Shown here: positions 15,083 to 21,900 of the stretch, piece by piece
Layout: the number at the start of each line of letters is the position of its first letter
Position numbering within the stretch: position 1 is the stretch's first letter
From: a virus
Virus record (IMG/VR): IMGVR_UViG_3300033143_002635
Coordinates: 1 to 41,035 of that record
DNA length: 41,035 nucleotides
Direction: 5' to 3' (one strand)
Translations under genes and position numbers: made by a program
The notes under the pieces: generated by a model
What the model was told of the DNA's origin: nothing
Seen by the model: the letters and a program-made list of their open reading frames with translations, nothing else
The model's database searches: none

Positions 15083-16219
15083 TTAATACACCTTTAAAAT
15101 AATAACATCTTCTGAGAATCGACCACTGAACTTAGTGCCCACGGACTTAATACTATCAAACACCTTGCGGCTGCTTGGTTTACTCGCAGCAAGCATTTCT
15201 TTAAGTTGGTCTTTTGGTTTACGCAATGTTTTCTGCACAGACTTAGTAGCATCAAACCCAACAATAGTGTTGTTCTTAACTACTAACTCATTCCCAGCGT
15301 GTTCATCAGCAACGAAGTACATCAACTTACGTTTCTTTGTATTGTAAATGTACAGTTCTTTTGAACTAACAATTTTAGTTGCTGCTACGCTTTTTATTTT
15401 AAGTTCTTTGAACTCTTTCATGTACTTCAACTTGTGTACAAGCTCAAGTGGTGTCTTAACCTTACGTGCTCGTACCTTCTTTGTTGACTTTTTGTACGCG
15501 ATGTAACTATTCAAATCACTAATAACCAAGTCACAGAACTTAACTAAATTCTTTAGCTGGATTTTAGTAAACTGACTGTAGCCTTCTGCTAACTCTTTAT
15601 CAGTCTGTGCGTCAATGAACTCAGCTTTTGTACGTGCCCAGTGATCAATTTCATTTGGAACGTGCTGGGCCATAATGTTTGCAACTTTTAAAGTAGCAAT
15701 AGGATTGATTTTGTGTTTTGCTTTTGCACCATCTGCAATAAATGTATCAAGCAAGCCTTCAAGTTCGCCACCTGCTTCTGCTGCTTTCTCGCGCATACGT
15801 TCTTGTATGTTGAACTTAACTTTTGCCTTAGAAGCGTCCACAGCGGTTGTGTCTTCAACTGTTTCAATTTTAATTGCTCCGAAGCCTGTGCTTATTGCTT
15901 TTGCAATTTTGCTTTTTTCTTCATCTGTTAGTTTAAAGCCCATCATCGACATACGTGCTAACCACGCTATTGCATTTGGTACTGAGTTTACTGGGATTTT
16001 CTTAGCAAGCTTCACTTCAGCTTTGTCTGCTTTTAATTCTTGCAAGTACAGTGACAGGAAGGATGCAACATCTTTATAACCGAAGTGAAAGTTATACCAG
16101 TTAAACCCAGTTAGCAAATGCGTCAAGCGATTATCTTCTGTAATCTCCACATCTGCCCAATTCACTTCAGTACCAGTGTACTTTGTGTCCACTGCACTTA
16201 ATTTTAATGCTTTTGCCAT
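15083..16219 (-). CDS. Conserved hypothetical protein, 378 aa
   Basis: A basic, mostly helical protein of unknown function, the longest in the accessory run. Visible features are an N-terminal segment LLTGFNWYNFHFGYKDVASF, a Lys-rich middle (YIAYKKSTKKVRARKVKTPL), a strand-rich portion (KELYIYNTKKRKLMYFVADE) and a C-terminal VKNNTIVGFDATKSVQKTLR with KFSGRFSEDVIIL at the end. I recall similar proteins in marine T4-like phages but no experimental role. It directly follows the 16221-16547 gene and is read early from the sigma70-type promoter at 16578-16606. DNA or RNA binding is suggested only by charge. Confidence 0.75.
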   Translation of the reverse strand: MAKALKLSAVDTKYTGTEVNWADVEITEDNRLTHLLTGFNWYNFHFGYKDVASFLSLYLQELKADKAEVKLAKKIPVNSVPNAIAWLARMSMMGFKLTDEEKSKIAKAISTGFGAIKIETVEDTTAVDASKAKVKFNIQERMREKAAEAGGELEGLLDTFIADGAKAKHKINPIATLKVANIMAQHVPNEIDHWARTKAEFIDAQTDKELAEGYSQFTKIQLKNLVKFCDLVISDLNSYIAYKKSTKKVRARKVKTPLELVHKLKYMKEFKELKIKSVAATKIVSSKELYIYNTKKRKLMYFVADEHAGNELVVKNNTIVGFDATKSVQKTLRKPKDQLKEMLAASKPSSRKVFDSIKSVGTKFSGRFSEDVIILKVY

Positions 16220-16220
16220 G

Positions 16221-16547
16221 TTATTCTCCTGTTAATGCTTTTTTAATTTGTGGTGATAATTCTTTCAAGCACCTTAATTTATGAATACGTGCTTCCATTG
16301 CGTTGATTTCAACATCAATCCACTCTGGGTTAGCTAACTCTTCAAATGGAATTTTCAAACCACCGTTTTCCATTGTGTGCGTATCACGCATAATATCAAA
16401 ACCAAACTGTGCTGGAATTAATACACTTGAAGGTGCTTTAATAACAGTATTAAATAATAAGTTAGCTTTACCGTCGTAAATGAATGGACCTTCTAAATGT
16501 GTTGTCCACATTGTACAGTAAGTATCACCTTTCTTCAATTCTGGCAT
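16221..16547 (-). CDS. Hypothetical protein, 108 aa, first gene of the minus early operon
   Basis: A soluble protein, MPELKKGDTYCTMWTTHLEG at the start, with predicted strands in the first two thirds and a helical end (MEARIHKLRCLKELSPQIKK). It is the first gene after the minus-strand early promoter, with a leader of about 20 bases, so it should be made very early in infection. Function not recognised. Confidence 0.75.
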   Translation of the reverse strand: MPELKKGDTYCTMWTTHLEGPFIYDGKANLLFNTVIKAPSSVLIPAQFGFDIMRDTHTMENGGLKIPFEELANPEWIDVEINAMEARIHKLRCLKELSPQIKKALTGE

Positions 16548-16577
16548 TTTGCTGCTCCAATTACTCTAAGTCCAGTA

Positions 16578-16606
16578 AGTATAGCAAACGGGCAGATAAA
16601 GGTCAA
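16578..16606 (-). promoter_or_regulatory. Early sigma70-type promoter, minus strand
   Basis: TTGACC (16601-16606), a 17-base spacer and TATACT (16578-16583) on the minus strand. The -35 sits in the palindrome AAAGGTCAACCTTT (16598-16611). It should drive the 16,547 to 12,672 accessory operon. Confidence 0.88.
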
Positions 16607-16756
16607 CCTTTTATTTTGTTGCGAGGTAGTACAATACGCTGGTTCGCGTAGACTTACAGCACCATATTTTGCTAAGTCACTGTTTTGTATACAGTTTTTA
16701 TTTTAAGTACCTATATTATGGTTGTTTTTACCCTATATAAATCAATGACTTACAAG

Positions 16757-16788
16757 TTATACGCACCTTAGTGAATCACTGCGTATAA
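16757..16788. repeat. 9-bp perfect inverted repeat in the divergent control region
   Basis: Arms TTATACGCA and TGCGTATAA are separated by 14 bases. It lies midway between the two early promoters with no coding frame. It could be a repressor or activator site, or form a hairpin; nothing shows which. Confidence 0.6.
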
Positions 16789-16829
16789 TTACACTTATAT
16801 ATAGTATAGTGGAATAATGGATAAAAAGG

Positions 16830-16858
16830 TTGACCTTTTGCCCAAAGCATCATATAAT
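16830..16858 (+). promoter_or_regulatory. Early sigma70-type promoter, plus strand
   Basis: TTGACC (16830-16835), a 17-base spacer and consensus TATAAT (16853-16858). The -35 lies within the palindrome AAAAGGTTGACCTTTT (16824-16839). It drives the plus-strand run of small genes starting at 16,898, with a leader that carries a GGGAGA site. Confidence 0.92.
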
Positions 16859-16897
16859 GTGTACATAGTAAGAAATTAGGCAAAACGGGAGAATAGC

Positions 16898-17218
16898 ATG
16901 TTATATATAGTAGGCGACAATGGTAAGCAAGAAATTAACATTAAACTTAACAATGAGCAGACTATAACTGCTATTAACTGTATGGCGCTAATTGCTAGTG
17001 GACACGAAGATGATTTTAAACGTGAGCTTGCTAAACTTCCAGCAGTAGCTAAAAAATGTATTGATGCTATTTGTTGGGAGGCTGAGGAAACTGTTAACAC
17101 GTTTATTACACTTATTGAAAATGCAGGGCGTTTTGCAATTTGCCACGGTGAATTAGAGTTTGGTGTTAGTATTACTCCAGAAGCGGCAATGACAGCTTGG
17201 AAACGCGAAGAATTTTAA
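16898..17218 (+). CDS. Hypothetical protein, 106 aa, first gene of the plus early operon
   Basis: A small acidic protein beginning MLYIVGDNGKQEINIKLNNE, then helical (DFKRELAKLPAVAKKCID) with three Cys. The ATG follows a GGGAGAA ribosome-binding site ten bases upstream and the early promoter. As the first gene of the operon it should appear at once after infection and may act on host functions; the sequence gives no specific activity. Confidence 0.78.
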   Translation: MLYIVGDNGKQEINIKLNNEQTITAINCMALIASGHEDDFKRELAKLPAVAKKCIDAICWEAEETVNTFITLIENAGRFAICHGELEFGVSITPEAAMTAWKREEF

Positions 17219-17232
17219 AGTAGGAGGCTAGT

Positions 17233-17496
17233 ATGACTACAAGACGTGAAGAATTTTTTACTGAATTGGCAGCTTTGATGGAAAAGCACAAAGTTGAATT
17301 GGAAGTGCGTGAAGATTGCAGTAACTACTCTTGCATGGCTGACGGCATTGATTTTGATTTTAATGCTTTGCCTTACGCTGAAGATGAAAGTGTTGATCGT
17401 GATGCAGATCGCAACTATTACACTGTTACGTGGGAAGGCAAGTACTTCGACGCTGACATTATGAGAACATTGGCTGTTAAGGGAGATGAAAAATGA
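17233..17496 (+). CDS. Hypothetical protein, 87 aa
   Basis: Begins MTTRREEFFTELAALMEKHK after a strong AGGAGG site. The shape is an N-terminal helix followed by strands (VELEVREDCSNYSCMADGID, YYTVTWEGKYFDAD). I recognise this general pattern (a short helix, then a Cys-containing strand region) from other T4-like phages as a conserved unknown. It overlaps the next gene by four bases (ATGA). Confidence 0.75.
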   Translation: MTTRREEFFTELAALMEKHKVELEVREDCSNYSCMADGIDFDFNALPYAEDESVDRDADRNYYTVTWEGKYFDADIMRTLAVKGDEK

Positions 17497-17705
17497 GTAA
17501 AGAATTTAATATAGCGAACGCTGAGCTTTTAGCACTTGTCACCAAGGATGGTGCAACACAGGACGAAGTGCAAACTAAGTTCGAGCAGTGTAACAAGATG
17601 CGAAAGCAATTGGCAGACTACGGTGATAACCGGAAGTACTTGGCTGAGATGGAAACAATGTACATCAGTATACAAGGTGCTATCCGCGAACGGTTTACGG
17701 GGTAA
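17493..17705 (+). CDS. Hypothetical protein, 70 aa
   Basis: A small helical, possibly coiled-coil protein (DEVQTKFEQCNKMRKQLADY, then YLAEMETMYISIQGAIRERF). It is coupled by ATGA overlap to the upstream gene and ends three bases before the HNH gene. Function unknown. Confidence 0.72.
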   Translation: MSKEFNIANAELLALVTKDGATQDEVQTKFEQCNKMRKQLADYGDNRKYLAEMETMYISIQGAIRERFTG

Positions 17706-17708
17706 CTT

Positions 17709-18158
17709 ATGATTTCGCTCAAGAACTTACATAGTGAAGAGGGTGGCAAGTGTTATTACTGCAATTGCCAAACTGTTATTCCTAAGTACAGGGGCAAAGG
17801 TGCTAAGAAAACGATCATTAAAGCGCCTAACAATGCATCACGTGAGCATTTAATTCCAAAAGACCACGGTGGGCTCGATACTAGAATTAATATTAAGCTT
17901 GCTTGTTCACAATGTAACTCCTTACGCGGCACGATGAATGCAGTTACTTGGAAAATTATAGCAATTAGCCCAAGCGCGAGGCGCGGCTACATTAAAATGA
18001 AACAGAATTTAAAGTTCATAAAGAACCGCGAGCACAAAGAAGCTAGTAAGCAAAGACGCGCACTTGAAACAATCGAAAAGACAGCGGGCATAATTGTAAG
18101 ACATCACAGTTTTGCAATGGTATATTTTAAAGAAGTTTTTGGAGAGCAACGAGTATGA
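17709..18158 (+). CDS. HNH endonuclease
   Basis: A DNA endonuclease of the HNH family, probably mobile. A CYYCNC knuckle at residues about 16-21 is followed by a basic loop, the HNH core SREHLIPKDHGGLDTRINIK and the second zinc pair LACSQCNSLRG. The C-terminal half is helical and strongly basic (KMKQNLKFIKNREHKEASKQ), suitable for DNA contact. The length of 149 is typical. It lies inside the early operon, three bases after the previous gene, and its stop overlaps the ATG of a membrane peptide. The operon frame structure is intact around it. Confidence 0.85.
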   Translation: MISLKNLHSEEGGKCYYCNCQTVIPKYRGKGAKKTIIKAPNNASREHLIPKDHGGLDTRINIKLACSQCNSLRGTMNAVTWKIIAISPSARRGYIKMKQNLKFIKNREHKEASKQRRALETIEKTAGIIVRHHSFAMVYFKEVFGEQRV

Positions 18159-18307
18159 ACTTTTTATTAGGACTTTTGTTTAGTGCATCATCCATGCTAT
18201 TCTGGGGCGGTGCTTACACACTATTCGCAATAAATTACGTTTATAGAAAGTACAAGTGGGTTGTACTTATTGTAGTATTGGCATTTGTCGCAGGAATTTA
18301 TGTATGA
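18155..18307 (+). CDS. Small two-helix membrane peptide, 50 aa
   Basis: A 50-residue peptide beginning MNFLLGLLFSASSMLFWGGA. It has two hydrophobic stretches (residues about 3-28 and 36-50, VVLIVVLAFVAGIYV) separated by a basic turn (YRKYK). Both ends are coupled to neighbours by ATGA overlaps: its ATG lies in the HNH stop, and its stop overlaps the ATG at 18304. The tight coupling argues that it is a real gene. Holin-like or other inner-membrane action is possible; nothing more specific is visible. Confidence 0.75.
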   Translation: MNFLLGLLFSASSMLFWGGAYTLFAINYVYRKYKWVVLIVVLAFVAGIYV

Positions 18308-18690
18308 ATTTCAATGATAAAATATACGATTTATTGTCTGATAAAGATGCTACTTTTATTAAACTAAAGTATCCCGACAGAAAAACAATGTTTAAAGCGT
18401 TCTTGGACTACTTTAATGTTACTCAAGAACAGATACACGATATTTTAGGTGATGGAAGAATAGAACCAATGTTCGTAGAATTTTGCAAGGATGCGATGTC
18501 AGAAAAGAAATTGAAGCATAGCATCACTGCAAAGGCTGTACGCGAATTGCGTGAAGCTAAAGGTATTAGTATGCACGAAGCTAAGATGATTTTAGTACGT
18601 GAGAATTTGTCGCTTGAAGTCTGTGCTGCTGAAACCGTTGAAGATTTAAAATCTGTACTGCTTGCAATACTTGAGGACAATGTGTTATGA
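18304..18690 (+). CDS. Hypothetical protein, 128 aa
   Basis: I take the start at 18304 (MNFNDKIYDLLSDKDA), which overlaps the stop of the membrane peptide (ATGA); an upstream extension would overlap that gene. The product is helical throughout, with an internal SITAKAVRELREAKGISMHE segment that looks like a helix-turn-helix or ribosomal-like helical pair, and a regular acidic C-terminus. Unknown function. Confidence 0.72.
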   Translation: MNFNDKIYDLLSDKDATFIKLKYPDRKTMFKAFLDYFNVTQEQIHDILGDGRIEPMFVEFCKDAMSEKKLKHSITAKAVRELREAKGISMHEAKMILVRENLSLEVCAAETVEDLKSVLLAILEDNVL

Positions 18691-18962
18691 ACTTAAGTGA
18701 ATTCTTAACTTACTGTACGCTTAAGGGTCTTGTCAATTACAAGATTAAAATTGATTCTAAACTTACAGCGTACGATGTTGAAGCTGATGCACATTACAAG
18801 ATTCAAATAGCCAATGACGATTATAAGCTTGATATGATATATGCCGTAGTTGGTGAGAGTGCTGTAATTGTTAAGTTTGATTTAGGTAGACATTTTCCAA
18901 TGGGGCATGAAGTATTATATCAACCTGGGGTAGCTGATATGGTGGAGTGTTTTTGCAAATGA
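18687..18962 (+). CDS. Member 1 of a tandem small-protein family, 91 aa
   Basis: Begins MNLSEFLTYCTLKGLVNYKI, followed by strand-rich sequence (AHYKIQIANDDYKLDMIYAV). The opening pattern (MNxxxFxTxxxLKxxV, about 20 variable residues, then alternating hydrophobic strands) recurs in four more genes up to 20,652. This marks a locally amplified family. The gene is coupled by ATGA at both ends. Function unknown. Confidence 0.75.
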   Translation: MNLSEFLTYCTLKGLVNYKIKIDSKLTAYDVEADAHYKIQIANDDYKLDMIYAVVGESAVIVKFDLGRHFPMGHEVLYQPGVADMVECFCK

Positions 18963-19138
18963 AAACGTTATTTTACATTCCAACAATGTTACTTAACACA
19001 CTGCAATCATTGTTACCGCGTTCGCTGTTTATACGCTCTTACAGCCCGTCTAACAGCACATTACGTGAAGTGGAGCACAATGTACGCAATGTAGAACGCT
19101 TGCTTGCTTACAAAGCTAAGAAGGTGCTAGGGCTATGA
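18959..19138 (+). CDS. Hypothetical protein, 59 aa
   Basis: Start at 18959 (MKTLFYIPTMLLNTLQSLLP) inside the previous stop (ATGA). A hydrophobic/amphipathic N-terminal helix is followed by a charged helix (LREVEHNVRNVERLLAYKAK). It may associate with the membrane. The stop overlaps the next ATG. Function unknown. Confidence 0.68.
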   Translation: MKTLFYIPTMLLNTLQSLLPRSLFIRSYSPSNSTLREVEHNVRNVERLLAYKAKKVLGL

Positions 19139-19344
19139 GACTTTTACATAATACTGCCACTGTAGAAAGATTAGGATGGCATGCAGTTAAGCGTGGCCAT
19201 TATGGGAAAGATACTGCAAAGGATGTTAAGGCGTTTTTAGATACACATCCGTCTTCAAGCGGATACAACAACAAACAAGGTTGCAGCATTTGGTACTTCG
19301 AAGACGAGCAAGACGCTGTAATATTTAAGTTGAGGTTTGGATAA
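19135..19344 (+). CDS. Hypothetical protein ending WYFEDEQDAVIFKLRFG, copy 1
   Basis: A 69-residue protein ending SIWYFEDEQDAVIFKLRFG. The next gene ends almost identically, so the two are tandem paralogues that differ in their first halves. The Trp/Tyr/Phe-rich strand followed by a short helix (DEQDAVIFKLRF) is a signature I associate with small unknown proteins of T4-like phages. Function unknown. Confidence 0.75.
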   Translation: MRLLHNTATVERLGWHAVKRGHYGKDTAKDVKAFLDTHPSSSGYNNKQGCSIWYFEDEQDAVIFKLRFG

Positions 19345-19348
19345 GATT

Positions 19349-19555
19349 ATGAGAACTTCACTGCGCGAACAAGTAGCAATAAAAGAAGCCTGGGCTAAAG
19401 TTACCATAAACCGTGGATGGGACTTTGTTGATACTACGCTTCCGTGGTGTATAGCACACAACTCAGCTGGAGCATTTTGTTCTGTAGGCTTTGGCAAATT
19501 ATGGTACTTTGAAAACGATGAAGATGCTACACTTTTTAAATTAAAATTTGGATAA
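19349..19555 (+). CDS. Hypothetical protein ending WYFENDEDATLFKLKFG, copy 2
   Basis: Start at the ATG at 19349 (MRTSLREQVAIKEAWAKVTI), five bases after the stop of copy 1. The C-terminus KLWYFENDEDATLFKLKFG aligns closely with copy 1, while the N-terminal half (including WDFVDTTLPWCIAH) differs. The same TAAGATTATG junction follows both genes, consistent with a duplicated unit. Confidence 0.75.
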   Translation: MRTSLREQVAIKEAWAKVTINRGWDFVDTTLPWCIAHNSAGAFCSVGFGKLWYFENDEDATLFKLKFG

Positions 19556-19559
19556 GATT

Positions 19560-19817
19560 ATGAACTTTGGACAATTATTAACATGGTGTGAATTGAAAGG
19601 TGATGTTAAATTTCATTATTCATTCATGGATAATTTCCAGAGAAAATCAATGCTTTATTACTTTCACGCTAAACTTGATTCAACAGAACTATCTGTTAAT
19701 TACCGCAAATACAAGAACCGATTTGTAATTGTATCAGCCGGGGTCAGAGTGAACTCGAAATTAAGCAACTATTATACTTTTAGAGAATTAATGGCTGCAC
19801 TTACTATCAACCTATAG
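19560..19817 (+). CDS. Member 2 of the tandem small-protein family, 85 aa
   Basis: Start at the ATG at 19560, MNFGQLLTWCELKGDVKFHY. It shares the MNxxxxxTxCxLKGxV opening with the genes at 18687 and 20389, and the later strand pattern (VNYRKYKNRFVIVSAGVRV) with 20389. It ends in a short helix (FRELMAALT). Function unknown. Confidence 0.75.
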   Translation: MNFGQLLTWCELKGDVKFHYSFMDNFQRKSMLYYFHAKLDSTELSVNYRKYKNRFVIVSAGVRVNSKLSNYYTFRELMAALTINL

Positions 19818-19826
19818 GATATTAAA

Positions 19827-20111
19827 ATGAACTTTGCACAATTAGTTACATTTTGGAAGATGAAGGATATGGTAAAGAGCGATGCTTGTCTTTATGAAAA
19901 GCCTATTTACGACAGTGACAAGTTCCATGCTATTATGCTGATGGATGTGCGAGACGCACATAACCACGTTGCTAAAATTCTATACAAGTACAATAACGGC
20001 AAGCTTGCACTTATCAACGCTGACATAATGTTCAAGGGGTGGGGCGGGGAAGATGATCGAATTTGGATTAAGAACGCTAAACTTTATCAATTAGCGGAGT
20101 ACGTAAAGTAA
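19827..20111 (+). CDS. Member 3 of the tandem small-protein family, 94 aa
   Basis: MNFAQLVTFWKMKDMVKSDA at the start matches the family opening with a Cys-to-Trp change. The strand region HVAKILYKYNNGKLALINAD aligns with the YKxYxxxxIV segment of its neighbours. Its stop overlaps the next ATG (TAATG). Function unknown. Confidence 0.73.
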   Translation: MNFAQLVTFWKMKDMVKSDACLYEKPIYDSDKFHAIMLMDVRDAHNHVAKILYKYNNGKLALINADIMFKGWGGEDDRIWIKNAKLYQLAEYVK

Positions 20112-20392
20112 TGCATAATAAAAACTTCTTGTCTAAGGTAATACTAATGGCTACGCTCAAGGGCGATGTTATATGCCATAATGAATTTAAAAAATCTGCG
20201 GCTGACGAATCAACAGGTAGTAGATTTTCCTTTCAGTTTAACTACAGCGGTGATTTGTTTACTATTCAGTACTGGAAAGATGGTGATGAGTTAACGTTCA
20301 TCACCGGTTCGCACCATGAGCGTGACCCTAAATTAGGCACATTAATTTCAGCATTAACACCAAATAAGTTATCCAGGCTACTTTCATTATGA
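20111..20392 (+). CDS. Member 4 of the tandem small-protein family, 93 aa
   Basis: The family opening is seen a few residues in (FLSKVILMATLKGDVICHNE). The strand-rich middle (FSFQFNYSGDLFTIQYWKDG) and the helical end (LGTLISALTPNKL) follow the family layout. It is coupled by TAATG upstream and ATGA downstream. Function unknown; the most divergent member. Confidence 0.7.
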   Translation: MHNKNFLSKVILMATLKGDVICHNEFKKSAADESTGSRFSFQFNYSGDLFTIQYWKDGDELTFITGSHHERDPKLGTLISALTPNKLSRLLSL

Positions 20393-20652
20393 ACTTAGGT
20401 GAATTTATAACTTATTGCACTCTTAAGGACATTATTGTATTGCATGAGAAGCTTGATCCTGTGTGGCCTAAGGATCCTGGAGATATGCACAAACTTATAA
20501 TTGAGGTCAAAGATTATATCGCTACTATCACGTACAGAAAATACCGCAGTGAGTATGATATTGTGTACACTGAATTGAAAATAGTAACAGTACTTGATGA
20601 CTTGCTCTGTAAGAATGCTAATTACAGTGATATCTTAGAAGCGTTCGCCTAA
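20389..20652 (+). CDS. Member 5 of the tandem small-protein family, 87 aa
   Basis: MNLGEFITYCTLKDIIVLHE is nearly the same as the start of the 18687 gene (MNLSEFLTYCTLKG). The strand segment ATITYRKYRSEYDIVYTELK aligns with member 2. It is the last gene before the late promoter of gp14. Function unknown. Confidence 0.75.
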   Translation: MNLGEFITYCTLKDIIVLHEKLDPVWPKDPGDMHKLIIEVKDYIATITYRKYRSEYDIVYTELKIVTVLDDLLCKNANYSDILEAFA

Positions 20653-20674
20653 CATTTCATACAGTATATTTCTG

Positions 20675-20682
20675 CATAAATA
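20675..20682 (+). promoter_or_regulatory. T4-type late promoter (CATAAATA) for gp14
   Basis: CATAAATA on the plus strand after the last small early gene. The predicted transcript starts about 13 bases before the gp14 ATG and includes an AGGAA ribosome-binding site, so this promoter has a normal, if short, leader. Confidence 0.72.
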
Positions 20683-20700
20683 CATGAACAGGAATATACT

Positions 20701-21900
20701 ATGCCACGACTTAGTCTATACAGACCAGACAAAACAGCCGATTACAAGTTCTTAGATGGAATCATCAGAGAGCAATATACTGTTGGCGGGTTAGACATAC
20801 ACGTTCACAAGTACTTAGGCGTTAAAGAAACTGCCGGGACGGAAGATGCTACTCAACCTACATACAACGAAACTAATCCACTGTTTATAGAAGATTTGCT
20901 ATTGCTTGAAAATAGAAATCGCGAGTACGAAGACGATGTGTACACGCTGCGTGGCGTTTATAGCACACAGGATATTGATTTTGACCTGAGCCAATTTGGT
21001 TTATTCATGCAAAATGATACACTGTTTATAACATTCCATTACAATGATATGATCGACCACATCGGCCGTAAGTTAATGAACGGTGACGTACTAGAGTTTC
21101 CAAATTTAAGAGACTTTCACCCGCTAGATGATAGTATTCCAGTAGCACTACCTAAATTTTATGTAATAAACGATGCTAACTTTGCAAGTGAAGGTTTTTC
21201 ACAGACATGGTTACCACATTTATGGCGCATTAAAGCTGTACCACTAGTAGGTTCGCAAGAATACAGCGATATACTTGATAAGTACGCTGATTCAAAAGGC
21301 GGGATAGATGGCGACGACGGTGATGGCAATGGTAGCGATACACTTGCTGATTACATGTGTCAGCACAATACAAATATAGCAATTAACGATGCTGTTTTAA
21401 CACAAGCTGAAGTGGAGGTTCCACTAAGTGGCTACGATGTAAGCAAGTTTTATGTGGTAGGGTACGATGAAAATGGCGAACCAGTTAAAGAAGTAGGTAT
21501 AACTGCCGACAACACTCTAGTAACTGCTGACTTAGATATTATAACAGTAGACAAGACTGCAATATCTCCTGAGAGTCAGGATCCAAGACTTGGATATTTA
21601 ATAGGTGACGGACTGCCGCCAAATGGATGGCCAGTTACTCCGGGCGTTTCGTTCCCGTTTGATCCCGCAGAAGGAGATTATAGCCTAAGGTTAGATTACA
21701 TGCCAAATAGATTATTTAGATACAATGGACAAGTTTGGGTTAAGGTAGAAGATAGTGTCAGAACTGATCTTTACTTAGATGGCGATACACAACGTAGTGG
21801 TTTCGTTAATAACACAGACACTGTGTCAACAACCGACCAAGGTGACGTACCAAGTAGACAATCACTTAGTGATTTGTTAAAACCCAAATCAGACAATTAA
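20701..21900 (+). CDS. 14: Neck (head-completion) protein, gp14-like
   Basis: T4 gp14 joins the head to the tail with gp13. The 399-residue product aligns with T4 gp14 (256) over the first 200 residues: LLLLENRNREYEDDVYTLRG (T4: [20 protein letters not shown]), FGLFMQNDTLFITFHYNDM (T4: NFGMQVQDEVTLSINPNLF), NGDVLEFPNLRDFHPLDDSI (T4: [20 protein letters not shown]). Unlike T4 it has a C-terminal extension of about 150 residues with a YNGQVWVKVED strand module. Its 3' end overlaps the antisense homing endonuclease by 12 bases. Confidence 0.85.
   Translation: MPRLSLYRPDKTADYKFLDGIIREQYTVGGLDIHVHKYLGVKETAGTEDATQPTYNETNPLFIEDLLLLENRNREYEDDVYTLRGVYSTQDIDFDLSQFGLFMQNDTLFITFHYNDMIDHIGRKLMNGDVLEFPNLRDFHPLDDSIPVALPKFYVINDANFASEGFSQTWLPHLWRIKAVPLVGSQEYSDILDKYADSKGGIDGDDGDGNGSDTLADYMCQHNTNIAINDAVLTQAEVEVPLSGYDVSKFYVVGYDENGEPVKEVGITADNTLVTADLDIITVDKTAISPESQDPRLGYLIGDGLPPNGWPVTPGVSFPFDPAEGDYSLRLDYMPNRLFRYNGQVWVKVEDSVRTDLYLDGDTQRSGFVNNTDTVSTTDQGDVPSRQSLSDLLKPKSDN

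Larger units (their letters stand above)
16548..16897. other. Divergent early control region
   Basis: A 350-base AT-rich gap with no convincing gene. It holds two outward-facing sigma70-type promoters (16578-16606 minus, 16830-16858 plus) that share the same palindromic -35 block. Between them is a 9-bp inverted repeat (TTATACGCA 16757-16765, TGCGTATAA 16780-16788). The rest is AT-rich with no further clear signal. Confidence 0.8.
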
